Shown piece by piece: positions 33,853-43,178 of a DNA stretch of 64,000 nucleotides. The notes beneath the pieces are model-generated. The model did not search any database. It saw only the letters and a program-made list of their open reading frames with translations, and was not told the origin of the DNA. The stretch's first letter is position 1. Every line of letters starts with the position of its first letter. Origin of the DNA: Massilia kyonggiensis (GTDB taxonomy: Bacteria; Pseudomonadota; Gammaproteobacteria; Burkholderiales; Burkholderiaceae_D); assembly GCF_024756235.1 (NCBI RefSeq), contig NZ_JANUGY010000005.1:124001-188000 (forward strand), written 5' to 3'. A program made the translations under genes and the position numbers.

Positions 33853-34176
33853 TTAGCGGGCCAGTTGGTCCAGCTTGCTCTTGACGTCCTTCCACTCTTC
33901 CGCGTCCGGCAGGGCCGGCTTGGTCTTGGTGATGGACGGCCAGTTGCGTGCCAGGTCGGCGTTGAGCTTGATGAATTGCTGCTGGTCCGACGGCACGTCT
34001 TCTTCCGCATAGATCGCGTTGACCGGGCACTCCGCCACGCACACGGCGCAGTCGATGCACTCGTCCGGGTCAATGGCGAGGAAATTCGGGCCTTCCCGGA
34101 AACAATCTACCGGGCATACATCCACGCAATCGGTATAGCGACAACGGATGCACGATTCGGTGACAACGTGGGTCAT
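33853..34176 (-). CDS. fdxA: 7Fe ferredoxin FdxA
   Basis: A 107-aa ferredoxin of the [3Fe-4S][4Fe-4S] type. [18 protein letters not shown] holds the N-terminal cluster Cys residues and [12 protein letters not shown] the second. The C-terminal helical extension ([15 protein letters not shown]) is characteristic of FdxA. Start MTHVV at 34176; the in-frame ATG at 34248 lies beyond the usual N-terminus. Likely partner of the downstream reductase. Confidence 0.95.
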   Translation of the reverse strand: MTHVVTESCIRCRYTDCVDVCPVDCFREGPNFLAIDPDECIDCAVCVAECPVNAIYAEEDVPSDQQQFIKLNADLARNWPSITKTKPALPDAEEWKDVKSKLDQLAR

Positions 34177-34348
34177 AACAGTCCTATCAATGAGTGGAAG
34201 CGGCGGCGTGTATTGTTCGAAGAGCGTTCGCCGGACGCGGCAAAGCACTGTATTTTAGGGCAATTCTGCTTCTACGACAAATCAGGCTTATACACAATAC
34301 ACATAAGCAAATGTGTTCGGAGTCCGCTTGCCGGGCCGCTTCCGGGGC

Positions 34349-35884
34349 TCACCTGACCCTTTCCGTGGCCGCCAGGTCCACCACCGCCGTCGTCGCGACG
34401 GCCGCGCCGGAACCGTCCGTCACCGTGACCGTCGTCAGCGCCACGGCCGCCGATTGCTCGCCCGCCGGGCCGGACCGGCCGTGCTCCGCGCACCAGCGCG
34501 CGAGGGCGTCCGCCTCCGCCTGCAGCACGCGTTCGACATCGTAGTATTCGGCCAGGTTCATCGTGCCGCAGCAGGCGCGCCGGTCCTGGCGCGCGCCGGG
34601 GGCGTCGGTCACGAGCGGCGCCAGGCGTAGGCCGGCCGGGTGGTCGCCCGTGATCCCGGCCGGTACGTCGAACACCTCGCGCTGGGCGAACCGGTCGCGG
34701 ATGGCGTTGACGACGGTCTGCGGTTTGCCGTCCTCGAACGCGAGGCGCAGCATCTCGTTGGCCACGTCGGCGAACGTGGCGGCCGTGTCCGGGGCGGCGA
34801 TCAGCGCGCGCAGCACGAGCCCGCGCAGCCAGCCGGCGACCCGGTGCAGGACGCCGGCGCAATCCTCCAGCGCGGGATTGCGCTCCAGGGCGAACACGTC
34901 GGCCAGGATGTCGTAGACGGCGCCCGTGAACACCTGCGAGATCGCGTGCACCTCGGTGCCGGCCTCGGACAGCGTGAGGTCGTTGTCGGCATTGCGCAGG
35001 CCGGTCGTGCTGCCCAGCGCGAGGCCGAACTGCTCGGCGATGTCGGCCAAAAACGTCTTGTCGTGCAGGTGCGCCTTGGTCTGGGCGATGACGGCCTCGC
35101 ACTGGTCGAGCTGGGACAGCGCGAGGAAGATCGCGGTCAGGTCGCCGAACGATTCGTGCAGGCCGCCCGTCTGCGGCGGATTGTCGGCCAGCAGCCATTG
35201 CGGCTTGAGGCCGTCCAGCACGGCGTGGCCCGTTTCGTGCGAGACGATGTCGAACGAGCGGCACGTGTACACGCGCGCGGTCTCTCCGGCGGGCACGAAG
35301 TCGCCGAACTTCAGGCAGGCCTGCGAGCGGCTGTAATAGGCATTCATCACGTTCGGCAGGCCGTACGGCCAGACCTGCAGCGGCGACGTGTCCACGCTGC
35401 TGTTCCACTGCCAGGGCAGGGGCATCGCGCTGCCGGCCGTCGACAGCGCGCGCTGGTACATCGTCAGGGTCTGGCGCACGACGGCGAACGTGTGGACGGC
35501 GTCGAACTGCGGCGTGTCGGGCATCGTCACGAAGTCGCCGAAGGCGTTCGGCTCGACCGGCGGGATGCCGCCGTCGCCGGAGGCCAGCACGATGCGGGCG
35601 TCGCGCGGCCCGGCCAGCACGACGCCGGGCAGGAAGACCTTGCGCGTGCCGATCTCGTCGACCGATGGATCCTGTTTCCACATCAGCACGCGGGCGCCGG
35701 ACGCGTAGGGCAGGGGTACGTCATCCGGCTGATTGTCTTCCTGCGCCGATGCGCTGCCGGGGCCGGTCTGGGGCCGCGGACGGCCCGGCTGGTCGAGCAG
35801 TTGCGCGGCCTTGCGGTGCTGGCGGTACGAGGCGGTGGGCGTCGGCACGAAGCCGACGGGGGGCTGGGTGGGCGTCGAATCCAT
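34349..35884 (-). CDS. M4-like (thermolysin-type) metallopeptidase without signal peptide
   Basis: A 511-aa protein whose centre contains IVSHETGHAVLDGL (HExxH, ~residues 215-219) followed about 25 residues later by GGLHESFGDLTAIF, giving the third zinc ligand Glu and the Asp of gluzincins such as M4/M36. The N-terminal ~60 residues are Pro/Gln-rich and disordered, with no signal peptide or lipobox, and no PepSY or FTP inhibitor propeptide is seen, unlike secreted thermolysins. ATG 35884 has a perfect AGGAGG site. It may be a cytoplasmic peptidase or be exported by another route. Substrate unknown. Confidence 0.75.
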   Translation of the reverse strand: MDSTPTQPPVGFVPTPTASYRQHRKAAQLLDQPGRPRPQTGPGSASAQEDNQPDDVPLPYASGARVLMWKQDPSVDEIGTRKVFLPGVVLAGPRDARIVLASGDGGIPPVEPNAFGDFVTMPDTPQFDAVHTFAVVRQTLTMYQRALSTAGSAMPLPWQWNSSVDTSPLQVWPYGLPNVMNAYYSRSQACLKFGDFVPAGETARVYTCRSFDIVSHETGHAVLDGLKPQWLLADNPPQTGGLHESFGDLTAIFLALSQLDQCEAVIAQTKAHLHDKTFLADIAEQFGLALGSTTGLRNADNDLTLSEAGTEVHAISQVFTGAVYDILADVFALERNPALEDCAGVLHRVAGWLRGLVLRALIAAPDTAATFADVANEMLRLAFEDGKPQTVVNAIRDRFAQREVFDVPAGITGDHPAGLRLAPLVTDAPGARQDRRACCGTMNLAEYYDVERVLQAEADALARWCAEHGRSGPAGEQSAAVALTTVTVTDGSGAAVATTAVVDLAATERVR

Positions 35885-36039
35885 GGCAATCCTCCTTGAT
35901 GACAAGAGGAATGGTCACCCCTTGCCCAAGTTGGGCCTTGAGACTCATCAATTGATTATTCTCTAGGCAAGCGCTGGCCTTTGCGCCCATCAACTGGCAT
36001 CATGGCGGGCTGTTTGCTTTGAATCAGTAAGGAAATCGA

Positions 36040-36318
36040 ATGCCGGACATCAGCATCACCCAGCCGCATAGCCTGAGCCAGACCGACGCGCGCGCCGCCG
36101 CGCAAAAGGTGGCGGACAAGCTGGCCCGCGAATATGGCCTGACGTGCAAGTGGGAAGGAGACGTGCTGCGTTTCGCCCGCAGCGGCGTGGAAGGGGCGCT
36201 CACCCTCGGCGAGCGCCAGGCCGCGTTGCGCATCAAGCTGGGCTTCCTGATGAGTGCTTTCGCGTCCACCATCGAGCAGAAGGTGGCGGAAAGCATGCGC
36301 AAGGTATTTGTAAACTGA
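36040..36318 (+). CDS. Polyhydroxyalkanoic acid system family protein
   Basis: A 92-aa protein beginning MPDISITQPHSLSQTDARAAAQKVADKLAREYGL, matching the PHA_gran_rgn family, small proteins encoded near polyhydroxyalkanoate genes. Their molecular role is unsettled; a granule-related or polyketide-cyclase-like binding role is proposed. Start at ATG 36040 after AAGGAAA. It converges on the acyl-CoA-binding protein gene. Confidence 0.85.
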   Translation: MPDISITQPHSLSQTDARAAAQKVADKLAREYGLTCKWEGDVLRFARSGVEGALTLGERQAALRIKLGFLMSAFASTIEQKVAESMRKVFVN

Positions 36319-36330
36319 GTTGCTGCCTGA

Positions 36331-36582
36331 TTACTTCAGGTCTTCGATCAGGTCGACGTACTGCTGCATCGCGTCGTCCTGCGACGTGCCTTTCAGTGCG
36401 GCCCACGCGTCGTACTTGGCGCGGCCGACCATGTCGGTGAAGCCGGGACGCTCGCCCGTGACGTCGCCGCTCGAACCCTGCTTGAACAATGCGTAGATCT
36501 TCAGCAGGGTCATGTTGTCCGGACGCTCGGGCAGGTTCTTCGAATCGATCTGGGCCTGGGCGAACTGTTCTTGCAAACTCAT
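36331..36582 (-). CDS. Acyl-CoA-binding protein
   Basis: An 83-aa four-helix protein with the ACBP motif LKIYALFKQGSSGDVTGERP and AKYDAWAALKGTSQDDAM. Such proteins bind medium and long acyl-CoA esters and are uncommon in bacteria outside Burkholderiales and some other groups. It ends 12 nt from the convergent PHA-family gene, fitting a lipid-storage neighbourhood. Confidence 0.9.
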   Translation of the reverse strand: MSLQEQFAQAQIDSKNLPERPDNMTLLKIYALFKQGSSGDVTGERPGFTDMVGRAKYDAWAALKGTSQDDAMQQYVDLIEDLK

Positions 36583-36666
36583 GGTAACTCCTTTGACGAT
36601 GTGCGGGCATCTTAGCGCATCGTCATCGGAATCACGCCTAACTCGACCGTATTTTAGAAGAGTTGT

Positions 36667-37023
36667 TCAAACGTCGAGGAGTTCGACGTCGAAGATCAGC
36701 GTGGCGTTCGGCGGAATCACGCCGCCGGCGCCGCGCGCGCCGTAGCCCAGGCTCGCCGGGATGATCAGGCGGCGCGCACCGCCCACCTTCATGCCCTGCA
36801 CGCCTTCGTCCCAGCCGCGGATCACGTGACCGGCGCCCAGCGGGAACTGGAACGGGTCGTTGCGGTCTTTGCTGGAGTCGAACTTGACGCCGGTGCTGCC
36901 GTCGTCGTTCTGCAGCCAGCCGGTGTAGTGCACGGTCACGTAGTTGCCGGCCTTCGCTTCGGCGCCGCTGCCGACGACGGTGTCTTCGTATTGCAGGCCG
37001 GAATTCGTGGTGGTGATGGACAT
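36667..37023 (-). CDS. FKBP-type peptidyl-prolyl isomerase
   Basis: A 118-aa single FKBP domain: YVTVHYTGWLQNDDGSTGVKF, FDSSKDRNDPFQFPLGAGHV, IRGWDEGVQGMKVGGARRL and ATLIFDVELLDV follow the family closely, with the active-site aromatic residues in place. It has no signal peptide, so it is cytoplasmic. ATG 37023 is preferred over an upstream start because the extension is not FKBP-like. Confidence 0.92.
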   Translation of the reverse strand: MSITTTNSGLQYEDTVVGSGAEAKAGNYVTVHYTGWLQNDDGSTGVKFDSSKDRNDPFQFPLGAGHVIRGWDEGVQGMKVGGARRLIIPASLGYGARGAGGVIPPNATLIFDVELLDV

Positions 37024-37208
37024 GGGTGTTCCTTGTTGTTCAGAGTGAAAGGCCGATTGTAGTCCATGACCTGTCAAAGCGCTATTAACGCTCTGTCCAC
37101 TGTGTTGCGGCGGCGCGCCGCTTGCGTGCGATTCCATCGTTCTACGCTTCGGAGCGTTCAAGTTTCCCCGTAGAATAAAGCTTCCTTCCACTGAGACTGT
37201 GTCGTTCC

Positions 37209-38180
37209 ATGCCGCGTCGCTTCTGCAAGTCCCTCATCTCTGGTTTCGCGTTGTTTTCGGCCATCCAGGCTGCTCACGCGAATGTCGTGGTCGTGCTGAA
37301 CTCGCGCGACGCCACCGTCCAGCTGCTCGATCAGAAGACGGGTGCCGACAATGGCACGTTCGCGGTCGGCAAGGAGCCCCATCACCTGATGGCCACGCCG
37401 GACAACAAGTCGGTCATCGTCGCCAGCTCCGTCGGCAACGAACTGATCTTCCTCGATCCCGTCTCGGGCAAGGTGCAGCGCCGCCTGGCGGACGTGCTCG
37501 ACCCGTACCAGATCGGCTTCTCGCCGGACCAGAAATGGTTCGTGTCGGCGTCGCTGCGCCTGGACCGCGTCGACGTCTACAAGTACGAAGGCGGCAACCT
37601 CACGCTCAGCAAGCGCCTGCCGCTCGCGCGCATGCCCAGCCACATCGCGTTCGACGCGGCCAGCACGACGGCGTTCGTGACGCAGCAGGGCAGCGACCAG
37701 GTCAGCGCCATCGACCTGAAAACGCAGACCGTCAGGTGGACCCTCCCGGTCGGCAAGCTCCCGGCCGGCATCTCGATGACGCCGGACGACAAATACCTGC
37801 TCGTCGGGATCATGGGTAGCGACTATGTCGAGGTGATCGACTGGCGCGCGCAGAAGACCGTCAAGCGCATCAAGACGGGCAACGGCGCCCACAACTTCCG
37901 CGCGGTCGGCGACCGCCGTCACGTGTTCGTGTCGAACCGCGTGCAGAACTCGATCAACATCATCGACCAGACCACGCTGGAAAACGTCGGCATGATCCCC
38001 GTGCCGGGCGGTCCGGACTGCATGGAACTGACGAACGACGGCAAGACGCTGTGGGTGACGCTCCGCTGGATCAAGAAGGTCGCCGTGATCGACGTGGCCA
38101 GCCGCAAGGTCATCAAGATGATCCCCGTCGGCCGTTCGCCGCACGGCGTGTTCTTCGCCAATTCGGCGCCGCGGATGTGA
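37209..38180 (+). CDS. Secreted YVTN-type beta-propeller protein
   Basis: A 323-aa protein with signal peptide MPRRFCKSLISGFALFSAIQ ending at AHA-N. The rest is seven-bladed-propeller repeats of ~40 residues with GSDQVSAIDLKTQ, GSDYVEVIDWRAQ and VQNSINIIDQTTL units (YVTN/lactonase-like). Such proteins are periplasmic scaffolds or binding proteins. Its stop overlaps the ATG of the deacetylase gene (TGATG), so they are coupled. Ligand unknown. Confidence 0.8.
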   Translation: MPRRFCKSLISGFALFSAIQAAHANVVVVLNSRDATVQLLDQKTGADNGTFAVGKEPHHLMATPDNKSVIVASSVGNELIFLDPVSGKVQRRLADVLDPYQIGFSPDQKWFVSASLRLDRVDVYKYEGGNLTLSKRLPLARMPSHIAFDAASTTAFVTQQGSDQVSAIDLKTQTVRWTLPVGKLPAGISMTPDDKYLLVGIMGSDYVEVIDWRAQKTVKRIKTGNGAHNFRAVGDRRHVFVSNRVQNSINIIDQTTLENVGMIPVPGGPDCMELTNDGKTLWVTLRWIKKVAVIDVASRKVIKMIPVGRSPHGVFFANSAPRM

Positions 38181-38932
38181 TGCTGCGCGCCTTTGCCGCA
38201 CTGTCGCTGGCCGCCGCCTCGAGCGCGTACGCGGCCGACGCATGCAAGGGCACGATCTACCTGACCTTCGACACGGGCAGCCAGTCGCAGGCCGGGCTGA
38301 TCGCCGACACGCTGCGCCGCCACCACGTCAAGGCGACGTTCTTCCTCGCCAACGAGAAGACGGTGCGCGGCGACTGGTCGCTCGATCCGTCGTGGGCGGC
38401 CTACTGGAAAGCCCGCGCGGCGGAAGGCCACGCGTTCGGCAGCCACACGTTCGACCACGTCTACTTCCAGCGCGACGAGGCCGACGGCCGCATCGTCGTC
38501 AAGCCGCAGTTCGGCGCGCACGCGGCCCAGAAGCTCACCTGGACGCAGCAGCAGTATTGCGACGAACTGCGCCGCGTCGACGCGCGGTTCGAACAGCTGA
38601 CGGGCCGCCGCCTCGACCCGATCTTCCGCACGCCGGGCGGCCGCAGCTCGCCCAACATCCTCGCGGCGGCGAAAAGCTGCGGGTACCGCCACGCGGGCTG
38701 GTCGCCGGCCGGGTTCTCGGGCGACGAGACGTCCAGCGACAAATTCCCGAATGCGGTGCTGCTGAAGCGCGCGCTGGATACCCTGAAGGATGGCGACATC
38801 TTCATGGCCCACATGGGCATCTGGTCGCGCAAGGATCCGTGGATGCCCGCGAACCTCGAGCCGCTGATCTCCGGTCTCGAGCGCAAAGGCTTCTGTTTCG
38901 CTACACTGAGAGACCATCCGGACTACCGATAA
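38180..38932 (+). CDS. Exported polysaccharide deacetylase (NodB domain)
   Basis: A 250-aa protein with signal peptide MLRAFAALSLAAASSAYA. The NodB domain has IYLTFDTGSQSQAG (first motif, with Thr replacing the second Asp of TFDDGP), SHTFDH (metal-binding His-x3-His), FRTPGGRSSPN (third motif) and DIFMAHMG near the end. Loss of that second Asp may alter the metal site. It probably deacetylates a periplasmic polysaccharide. It is coupled to the propeller gene upstream. Confidence 0.85.
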   Translation: MLRAFAALSLAAASSAYAADACKGTIYLTFDTGSQSQAGLIADTLRRHHVKATFFLANEKTVRGDWSLDPSWAAYWKARAAEGHAFGSHTFDHVYFQRDEADGRIVVKPQFGAHAAQKLTWTQQQYCDELRRVDARFEQLTGRRLDPIFRTPGGRSSPNILAAAKSCGYRHAGWSPAGFSGDETSSDKFPNAVLLKRALDTLKDGDIFMAHMGIWSRKDPWMPANLEPLISGLERKGFCFATLRDHPDYR

Positions 38933-38936
38933 CAAA

Positions 38937-39932
38937 ATGATCCAGCATTTCCTCGATGGGTTCGCCTTCCTGCAGGGATGGCTGTTCGAGAACGCGGTCG
39001 AACCCGCGATGTTCGCCATGGGCTTCGGCGAATACATCGAAGACGCCTTCGAAGGCGTCGAATGGTTCCTCGCCGGCCTGTGCGAAGTGGCGGCCCTGTA
39101 CCTCGTGCTGCGGCCGCTGGAAGCGGTCATCCCGGCGCAGCAGATGACGGACCGCCGCGCGCGCTTCAACGATTTTATCTACACGCTGATCCACCGCCTC
39201 GGCTTCTTCAGCATGGCCGTGTTCTTCACGCTCGACCCGGTCATGGACAGCATCGCCGCGGCGCTGCGCATGGAAGGCGTCCGCCCGTTCAACCTGGAGA
39301 ACCTGATGACGGGCTTCCACCCGCTCGCCAGCTTCCTCATGTACCTCGTCGTGCTGGACTTCTTCGATTACTGGTTCCACCGCGGCCAGCACAAATTCCG
39401 CTGGTGGTGGGCCCTGCACAGCCTGCACCACAGCCAGCAGAACATGAATTTGTGGAGCGACGACCGCAACCACCTGCTGGACGACCTGCTGCGCGACGCC
39501 TACATGGCGGTCCTCGCGCTCGCGATCGGCGTGGCGCCGAGCCAGTACGTGCTGCTCGTCTCCGTCTCGCGCGCGCTGCAAAGCCTGCAGCACGCGAACG
39601 TGCGCATCCACTTCGGCCGCCTCGGCGAGCGCCTGCTCGTATCGCCGCGCTTCCACCGCACGCACCACGCCGTCGGCATCGGCCACGAATCGCAGGGGCG
39701 CGAGCTGGGCGGCTGCAACTTCGGCGTGCTGCTGCCCATCTGGGACCAGCTGTTCGGCACCGCCAACTTCGCCCCCGGCTGGCACGGCACGGGCGTGCGC
39801 GACCAGTTTGCGCGCACGAATCCGGACGGGACCATCCGTCCGCCCCGCGACTACGGCCGCGGCTTCTGGCGCCAGCAGTGGCTGGGCCTCGTGCGCCTGA
39901 TCGAAGCCGGCACCCGGCGCAACGCCGCATGA
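38937..39932 (+). CDS. Sterol desaturase/fatty acid hydroxylase family membrane protein
   Basis: A 331-aa membrane protein with the di-iron His clusters of this superfamily: WFHRGQHKF (HX3H), LHSLHHSQQN (HX2HH) and FHRTHHAVG (HX2HH). Around four membrane helices precede and separate them. The substrate (lipid, hopanoid or fatty acid) cannot be told. It lies 4 nt after the deacetylase and overlaps the next gene by 4 nt. Confidence 0.87.
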   Translation: MIQHFLDGFAFLQGWLFENAVEPAMFAMGFGEYIEDAFEGVEWFLAGLCEVAALYLVLRPLEAVIPAQQMTDRRARFNDFIYTLIHRLGFFSMAVFFTLDPVMDSIAAALRMEGVRPFNLENLMTGFHPLASFLMYLVVLDFFDYWFHRGQHKFRWWWALHSLHHSQQNMNLWSDDRNHLLDDLLRDAYMAVLALAIGVAPSQYVLLVSVSRALQSLQHANVRIHFGRLGERLLVSPRFHRTHHAVGIGHESQGRELGGCNFGVLLPIWDQLFGTANFAPGWHGTGVRDQFARTNPDGTIRPPRDYGRGFWRQQWLGLVRLIEAGTRRNAA

Positions 39933-40747
39933 TGCGCCCCGTCGCCATCGCGTACGGCCGCGCGCTGCGCTCCCAGTTCTCGGGGCGCATGCTGCTGCTG
40001 TCCATCGTGCCGCTGCTGCTGTCGCTCGCGCTGTGGGGCGGCCTGCTGTACGCCGGCATGCAGCCGCTGCTGGACTGGCTGCAGGCGGTATTCGCCGACT
40101 ACGGCCTGTTCGAGACGAGCGGCAGCATCCTCGCCACGCTGGGCCTCGGCTTTTTGAAGACGCTGGTGATACCGCTCGTGGCGATGCTCGTGCTGCTGCC
40201 GCTGATGATCATCACGTCGCTGCTGTTCATCGGCGTGGGTGCGATGCCGGCCATCGCGCGCCACGTCAGCCGCGTGCAATTCCCCACGCTGGAACGGAAG
40301 GAGGGCGGCAGCTTCATGGGCAGCCTGGGCGTGAACCTGTCGGGCATCGTCGTGTTCGCGCTGCTGTGGCTCGTCACGTTGCCGCTGTACGCGCTGGCGC
40401 CCGTCGCCCTCGTCGTGCAGGCCGTGCTGTGGGGCTGGCTGACGGCGCGCGTGATGGGCTACGATGCGCTCGCCATCCACGCCAGCGCCGACGAACGCCG
40501 CACGATCATGCACACGCGGAAGCGCTCCCTGCTGCTGATCGGCACCGTGTCCGGCCTGCTGGGCGCGCTGCCGGGTGTCGCGTGGATCGGCGGCGCGCTG
40601 TTCTCCGTCGTGCTGTTTCCGTTCCTGGCCGTGCTGTCGATCTGGCTCTACCTCGTGATCTTCATTTTTACCGGCCTGTGGTTCCAGTACTTCTGCCTGC
40701 AGGCGCTGGCCGACCTGCGGGCCGGCCAGGTGTCCAAGGACGTGTAA
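39929..40747 (+). CDS. EI24-domain (CysZ-like) membrane protein
   Basis: A 272-aa integral membrane protein with about six helices, including MLLLSIVPLLLSLALWGGLL and LVIPLVAMLVLLPLMIIT, and the conserved pattern of the EI24/CysZ family (GFLKTLVIPLV, WLYLVIFIFTGLWFQ). CysZ transports sulfate; other members are uncharacterised. No cys genes are nearby. The start is the first of two adjacent ATGs at 39929. Confidence 0.85.
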   Translation: MMRPVAIAYGRALRSQFSGRMLLLSIVPLLLSLALWGGLLYAGMQPLLDWLQAVFADYGLFETSGSILATLGLGFLKTLVIPLVAMLVLLPLMIITSLLFIGVGAMPAIARHVSRVQFPTLERKEGGSFMGSLGVNLSGIVVFALLWLVTLPLYALAPVALVVQAVLWGWLTARVMGYDALAIHASADERRTIMHTRKRSLLLIGTVSGLLGALPGVAWIGGALFSVVLFPFLAVLSIWLYLVIFIFTGLWFQYFCLQALADLRAGQVSKDV

Positions 40748-40753
40748 AGCGCT

Positions 40754-41971
40754 TCAGGGCGTGCCGAGCGTGACGAGCACGAGGCGGCCCTGCGCGCCTT
40801 TCGACTCGTTGACGGTCACGAGCACGCGTCCCTGCGGATCCTGGGCGATGGCCGTCACTTCCGCGACCGACCCGTCGTCCAGGTTGCGCGCATAGCCGGG
40901 CAGCAGGGTCGAGAGGTCCGTCCACGTCGTGCCGCCATCTTTCGACCAGGCCAGGTACGGCTTCTGCGTCGCCTTGTCGAAACCGCCCGCGACGAGCGTG
41001 TCCGGCTTGCCCGCCAGTGCCAGCAGGTGCCGGATGTACGGGTAGTTCTTGCCGCCGCTGAGCGGATGCTGGATCACGAACTTGAAGGACTTGCCGCCGT
41101 CTTCGCTGCGCAGCAGCCCGCCCTCGACGCCCGCGAACACGCGCTGATTACTCGTCGCCTGGATGAACTGCACGTTGCGGTTTTCCAGCTCGGGCAGGGT
41201 GACGGGCAGGGCGTCGCGCGACGCGAGGCTGACGCCGTCCGCGGCCAACTGGTAGGCGCGCAGGAACGCGGCATCCAGCGGGCATTCGCCGCCGACGAGC
41301 AGGCGGTCGCCGACGATCTCGAACGCGGGATGGGTGCAGATGTCCTGGTCGAAGAAGCCCGTCAGCACGCGCCACCGGGCGCCGCCGTCGTTCGACGCGA
41401 GCACGTTCTGGCCGCCGCCGGCGTTCGTGTACAGGCGGTTGTTCACCTGTTTCAGCTCGTCCATCGACAACGTCGTGCACGTGCTGCCCACGCACGCTTT
41501 CAGGCCGGCGTCGCGCGGCACGAACATCGTGCGGTCGGCGTTCAACGCGCACAGCGCGTGTTCGGGGCGCGCGTCGGCGCCCTTGTCGTACCAGGGCTGG
41601 AACAGCCACAGATCGGATCCGAGTACGCGCAACGATGGTGCACGCAGGGGCCAGGTGCTGGCGGCTTCTTCGCGCGCGAGGCCGCATTCGCCCAGCGCGA
41701 CGCCGCTCCAGGCGGAATCCGCCCGCAGCGGCAGGCTGGCGCGCACCACGGCCGTGTCCGTGGTCGCGGTATTCGACAGCGACAGCCAGGCGGTGTCGCC
41801 GGTGAACACGATGCTGTCGATGCCGCCGGCGGCCGTCGCGAGCACCTCGGCCCGTGCGGGTTGGGCGACGGGCGGGGGTGGCGGCGCGGCCGGATCGCTT
41901 GAACCGCCACAACCGGCAAGCAAAAGGGCCAGCGCACACGCGCCGGCGACATGTCGTCCTGATGAAATCAT
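40754..41971 (-). CDS. Lipoprotein with BNR/sialidase-like repeats
   Basis: A 405-aa lipoprotein: signal peptide MISSGRHVAGACALALLLAG with lipobox LAGC (Cys21) and a Pro-rich linker. The body is a beta-propeller with Asp-box (BNR) motifs: SNDGGARWRVLTG, SEDGGKSFKF and SKDGGTTWTDL. These repeats occur in sialidases and photosystem stability factors but lack sialidase active-site residues here. It is in the opposite orientation to its neighbours. Probably a surface or periplasmic binding protein. Confidence 0.8.
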   Translation of the reverse strand: MISSGRHVAGACALALLLAGCGGSSDPAAPPPPPVAQPARAEVLATAAGGIDSIVFTGDTAWLSLSNTATTDTAVVRASLPLRADSAWSGVALGECGLAREEAASTWPLRAPSLRVLGSDLWLFQPWYDKGADARPEHALCALNADRTMFVPRDAGLKACVGSTCTTLSMDELKQVNNRLYTNAGGGQNVLASNDGGARWRVLTGFFDQDICTHPAFEIVGDRLLVGGECPLDAAFLRAYQLAADGVSLASRDALPVTLPELENRNVQFIQATSNQRVFAGVEGGLLRSEDGGKSFKFVIQHPLSGGKNYPYIRHLLALAGKPDTLVAGGFDKATQKPYLAWSKDGGTTWTDLSTLLPGYARNLDDGSVAEVTAIAQDPQGRVLVTVNESKGAQGRLVLVTLGTP

Positions 41972-42149
41972 CGTCTATCCTGTTCGGCGCCGCGCAGCCC
42001 GCGGCCGGCGCGCCGATTCTAGGAGGGGGCCTGTGTAGCGTCTTGGGGGCCTTTGTCGCGAGTTTGTCGGCAAATGTCACACACGGTACGCGGCCTCGGG
42101 CGCGGCAGGCTCCGGCGCACTGTGGCACACTAGACGCAAGGAGGACTGC

Positions 42150-42950
42150 ATGGCATTCGGCCTCATCATCATCGGCGACGAGATCCTGTCCGGGAAGCGC
42201 CGCGACCAGCACCTGCCCAAGGTGATCGAGATCCTGGGCCAGCGCGGCCTGCGCCTGGCCTGGGCGGAAATCGTCGGCGACGAGCCGGAACGCATCACGG
42301 CCCTGCTGCGGCGCACGTTCGCAAGTAGCGACATCGTGTTTTCCTGCGGCGGCATCGGCGCGACGCCGGACGACCACACGCGTCAGTGCGCGGCGGCGGC
42401 GCTCGGCGTGCCGCTCGAGCTGCATCCGCAGGGACGGGCGCTGATCGAGGAACGCATCCGCGAGACGGCAGGGCCGGACGCCGACCTGCACGCGCCGGAG
42501 AACCTGCAGCGCTTCAAGATGGCTGAATTCCCCGCGGGGGCGAGCCTGATCCCGAATCCGTACAACCGCATCCCCGGCTTCACGGTGGCGCAGCACCACT
42601 TCGTGCCCGGATTTCCCGTGATGGCGTGGCCGATGATCGCGTGGGTGCTCGATACGCTGTACGCCGACCGTTTCCACCGCGAGGCGCATGCCGAAAAAGC
42701 ATTGCTGGTGTACGAGCAGGCGGAAGCCGTGCTCACGCCGCTGATGGAGACGCTGGAAGCCCGCTACCCCGGCGTGCGCGTGTTCAGCCTGCCCAGCGTG
42801 GGCGATGCGCGCACGCGGCGCCATATCGAATTGGGGGTAAAAGGCGAGCCGGGCCAGGTCGAAGCGGCCTGGGCGGACATGTGTGTGGAACTGGAAAAAA
42901 TCGGAGCGGAAGTGCAACCGTTGCGGGCCGTGGACAGCCGTTCGAACTGA
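42150..42950 (+). CDS. Molybdopterin-binding domain protein (CinA N-domain/MoaB-like)
   Basis: A 266-aa protein starting GLIIIGDEILSGKRRDQHL, with FSCGGIGATPDDHTRQ, the MoCF_biosynth/CinA motif, and KMAEFPAGASLIPNPYNRI. It resembles the N-terminal half of CinA but lacks the C-terminal nicotinamide-mononucleotide deamidase domain, so it is a stand-alone 'competence/damage-inducible A' protein, possibly acting on ADP-ribose-like substrates. ATG 42150 is preceded by AAGGAGG. Confidence 0.85.
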   Translation: MAFGLIIIGDEILSGKRRDQHLPKVIEILGQRGLRLAWAEIVGDEPERITALLRRTFASSDIVFSCGGIGATPDDHTRQCAAAALGVPLELHPQGRALIEERIRETAGPDADLHAPENLQRFKMAEFPAGASLIPNPYNRIPGFTVAQHHFVPGFPVMAWPMIAWVLDTLYADRFHREAHAEKALLVYEQAEAVLTPLMETLEARYPGVRVFSLPSVGDARTRRHIELGVKGEPGQVEAAWADMCVELEKIGAEVQPLRAVDSRSN

Positions 42951-43178
42951 GCCGTTGTTTTTTTGCGAAAATATCAGGACGACGTCAAAAAACTGCGTGA
43001 GCGGTTCCTGCATGTCACATTGATGTGGTGGAATGATGTCTGTGAGCAGGGGCGATCCGGAGTGAGGTCGCCGCAGCTTTGTGAACTTTTACGACCTGGA
43101 TCACTCGAACCGACCAGCAGCAGGATGGCGAGCAGGTTGACGGGATTTGCAGGCGTGTTTCAAACCGGTTGAGCCATC

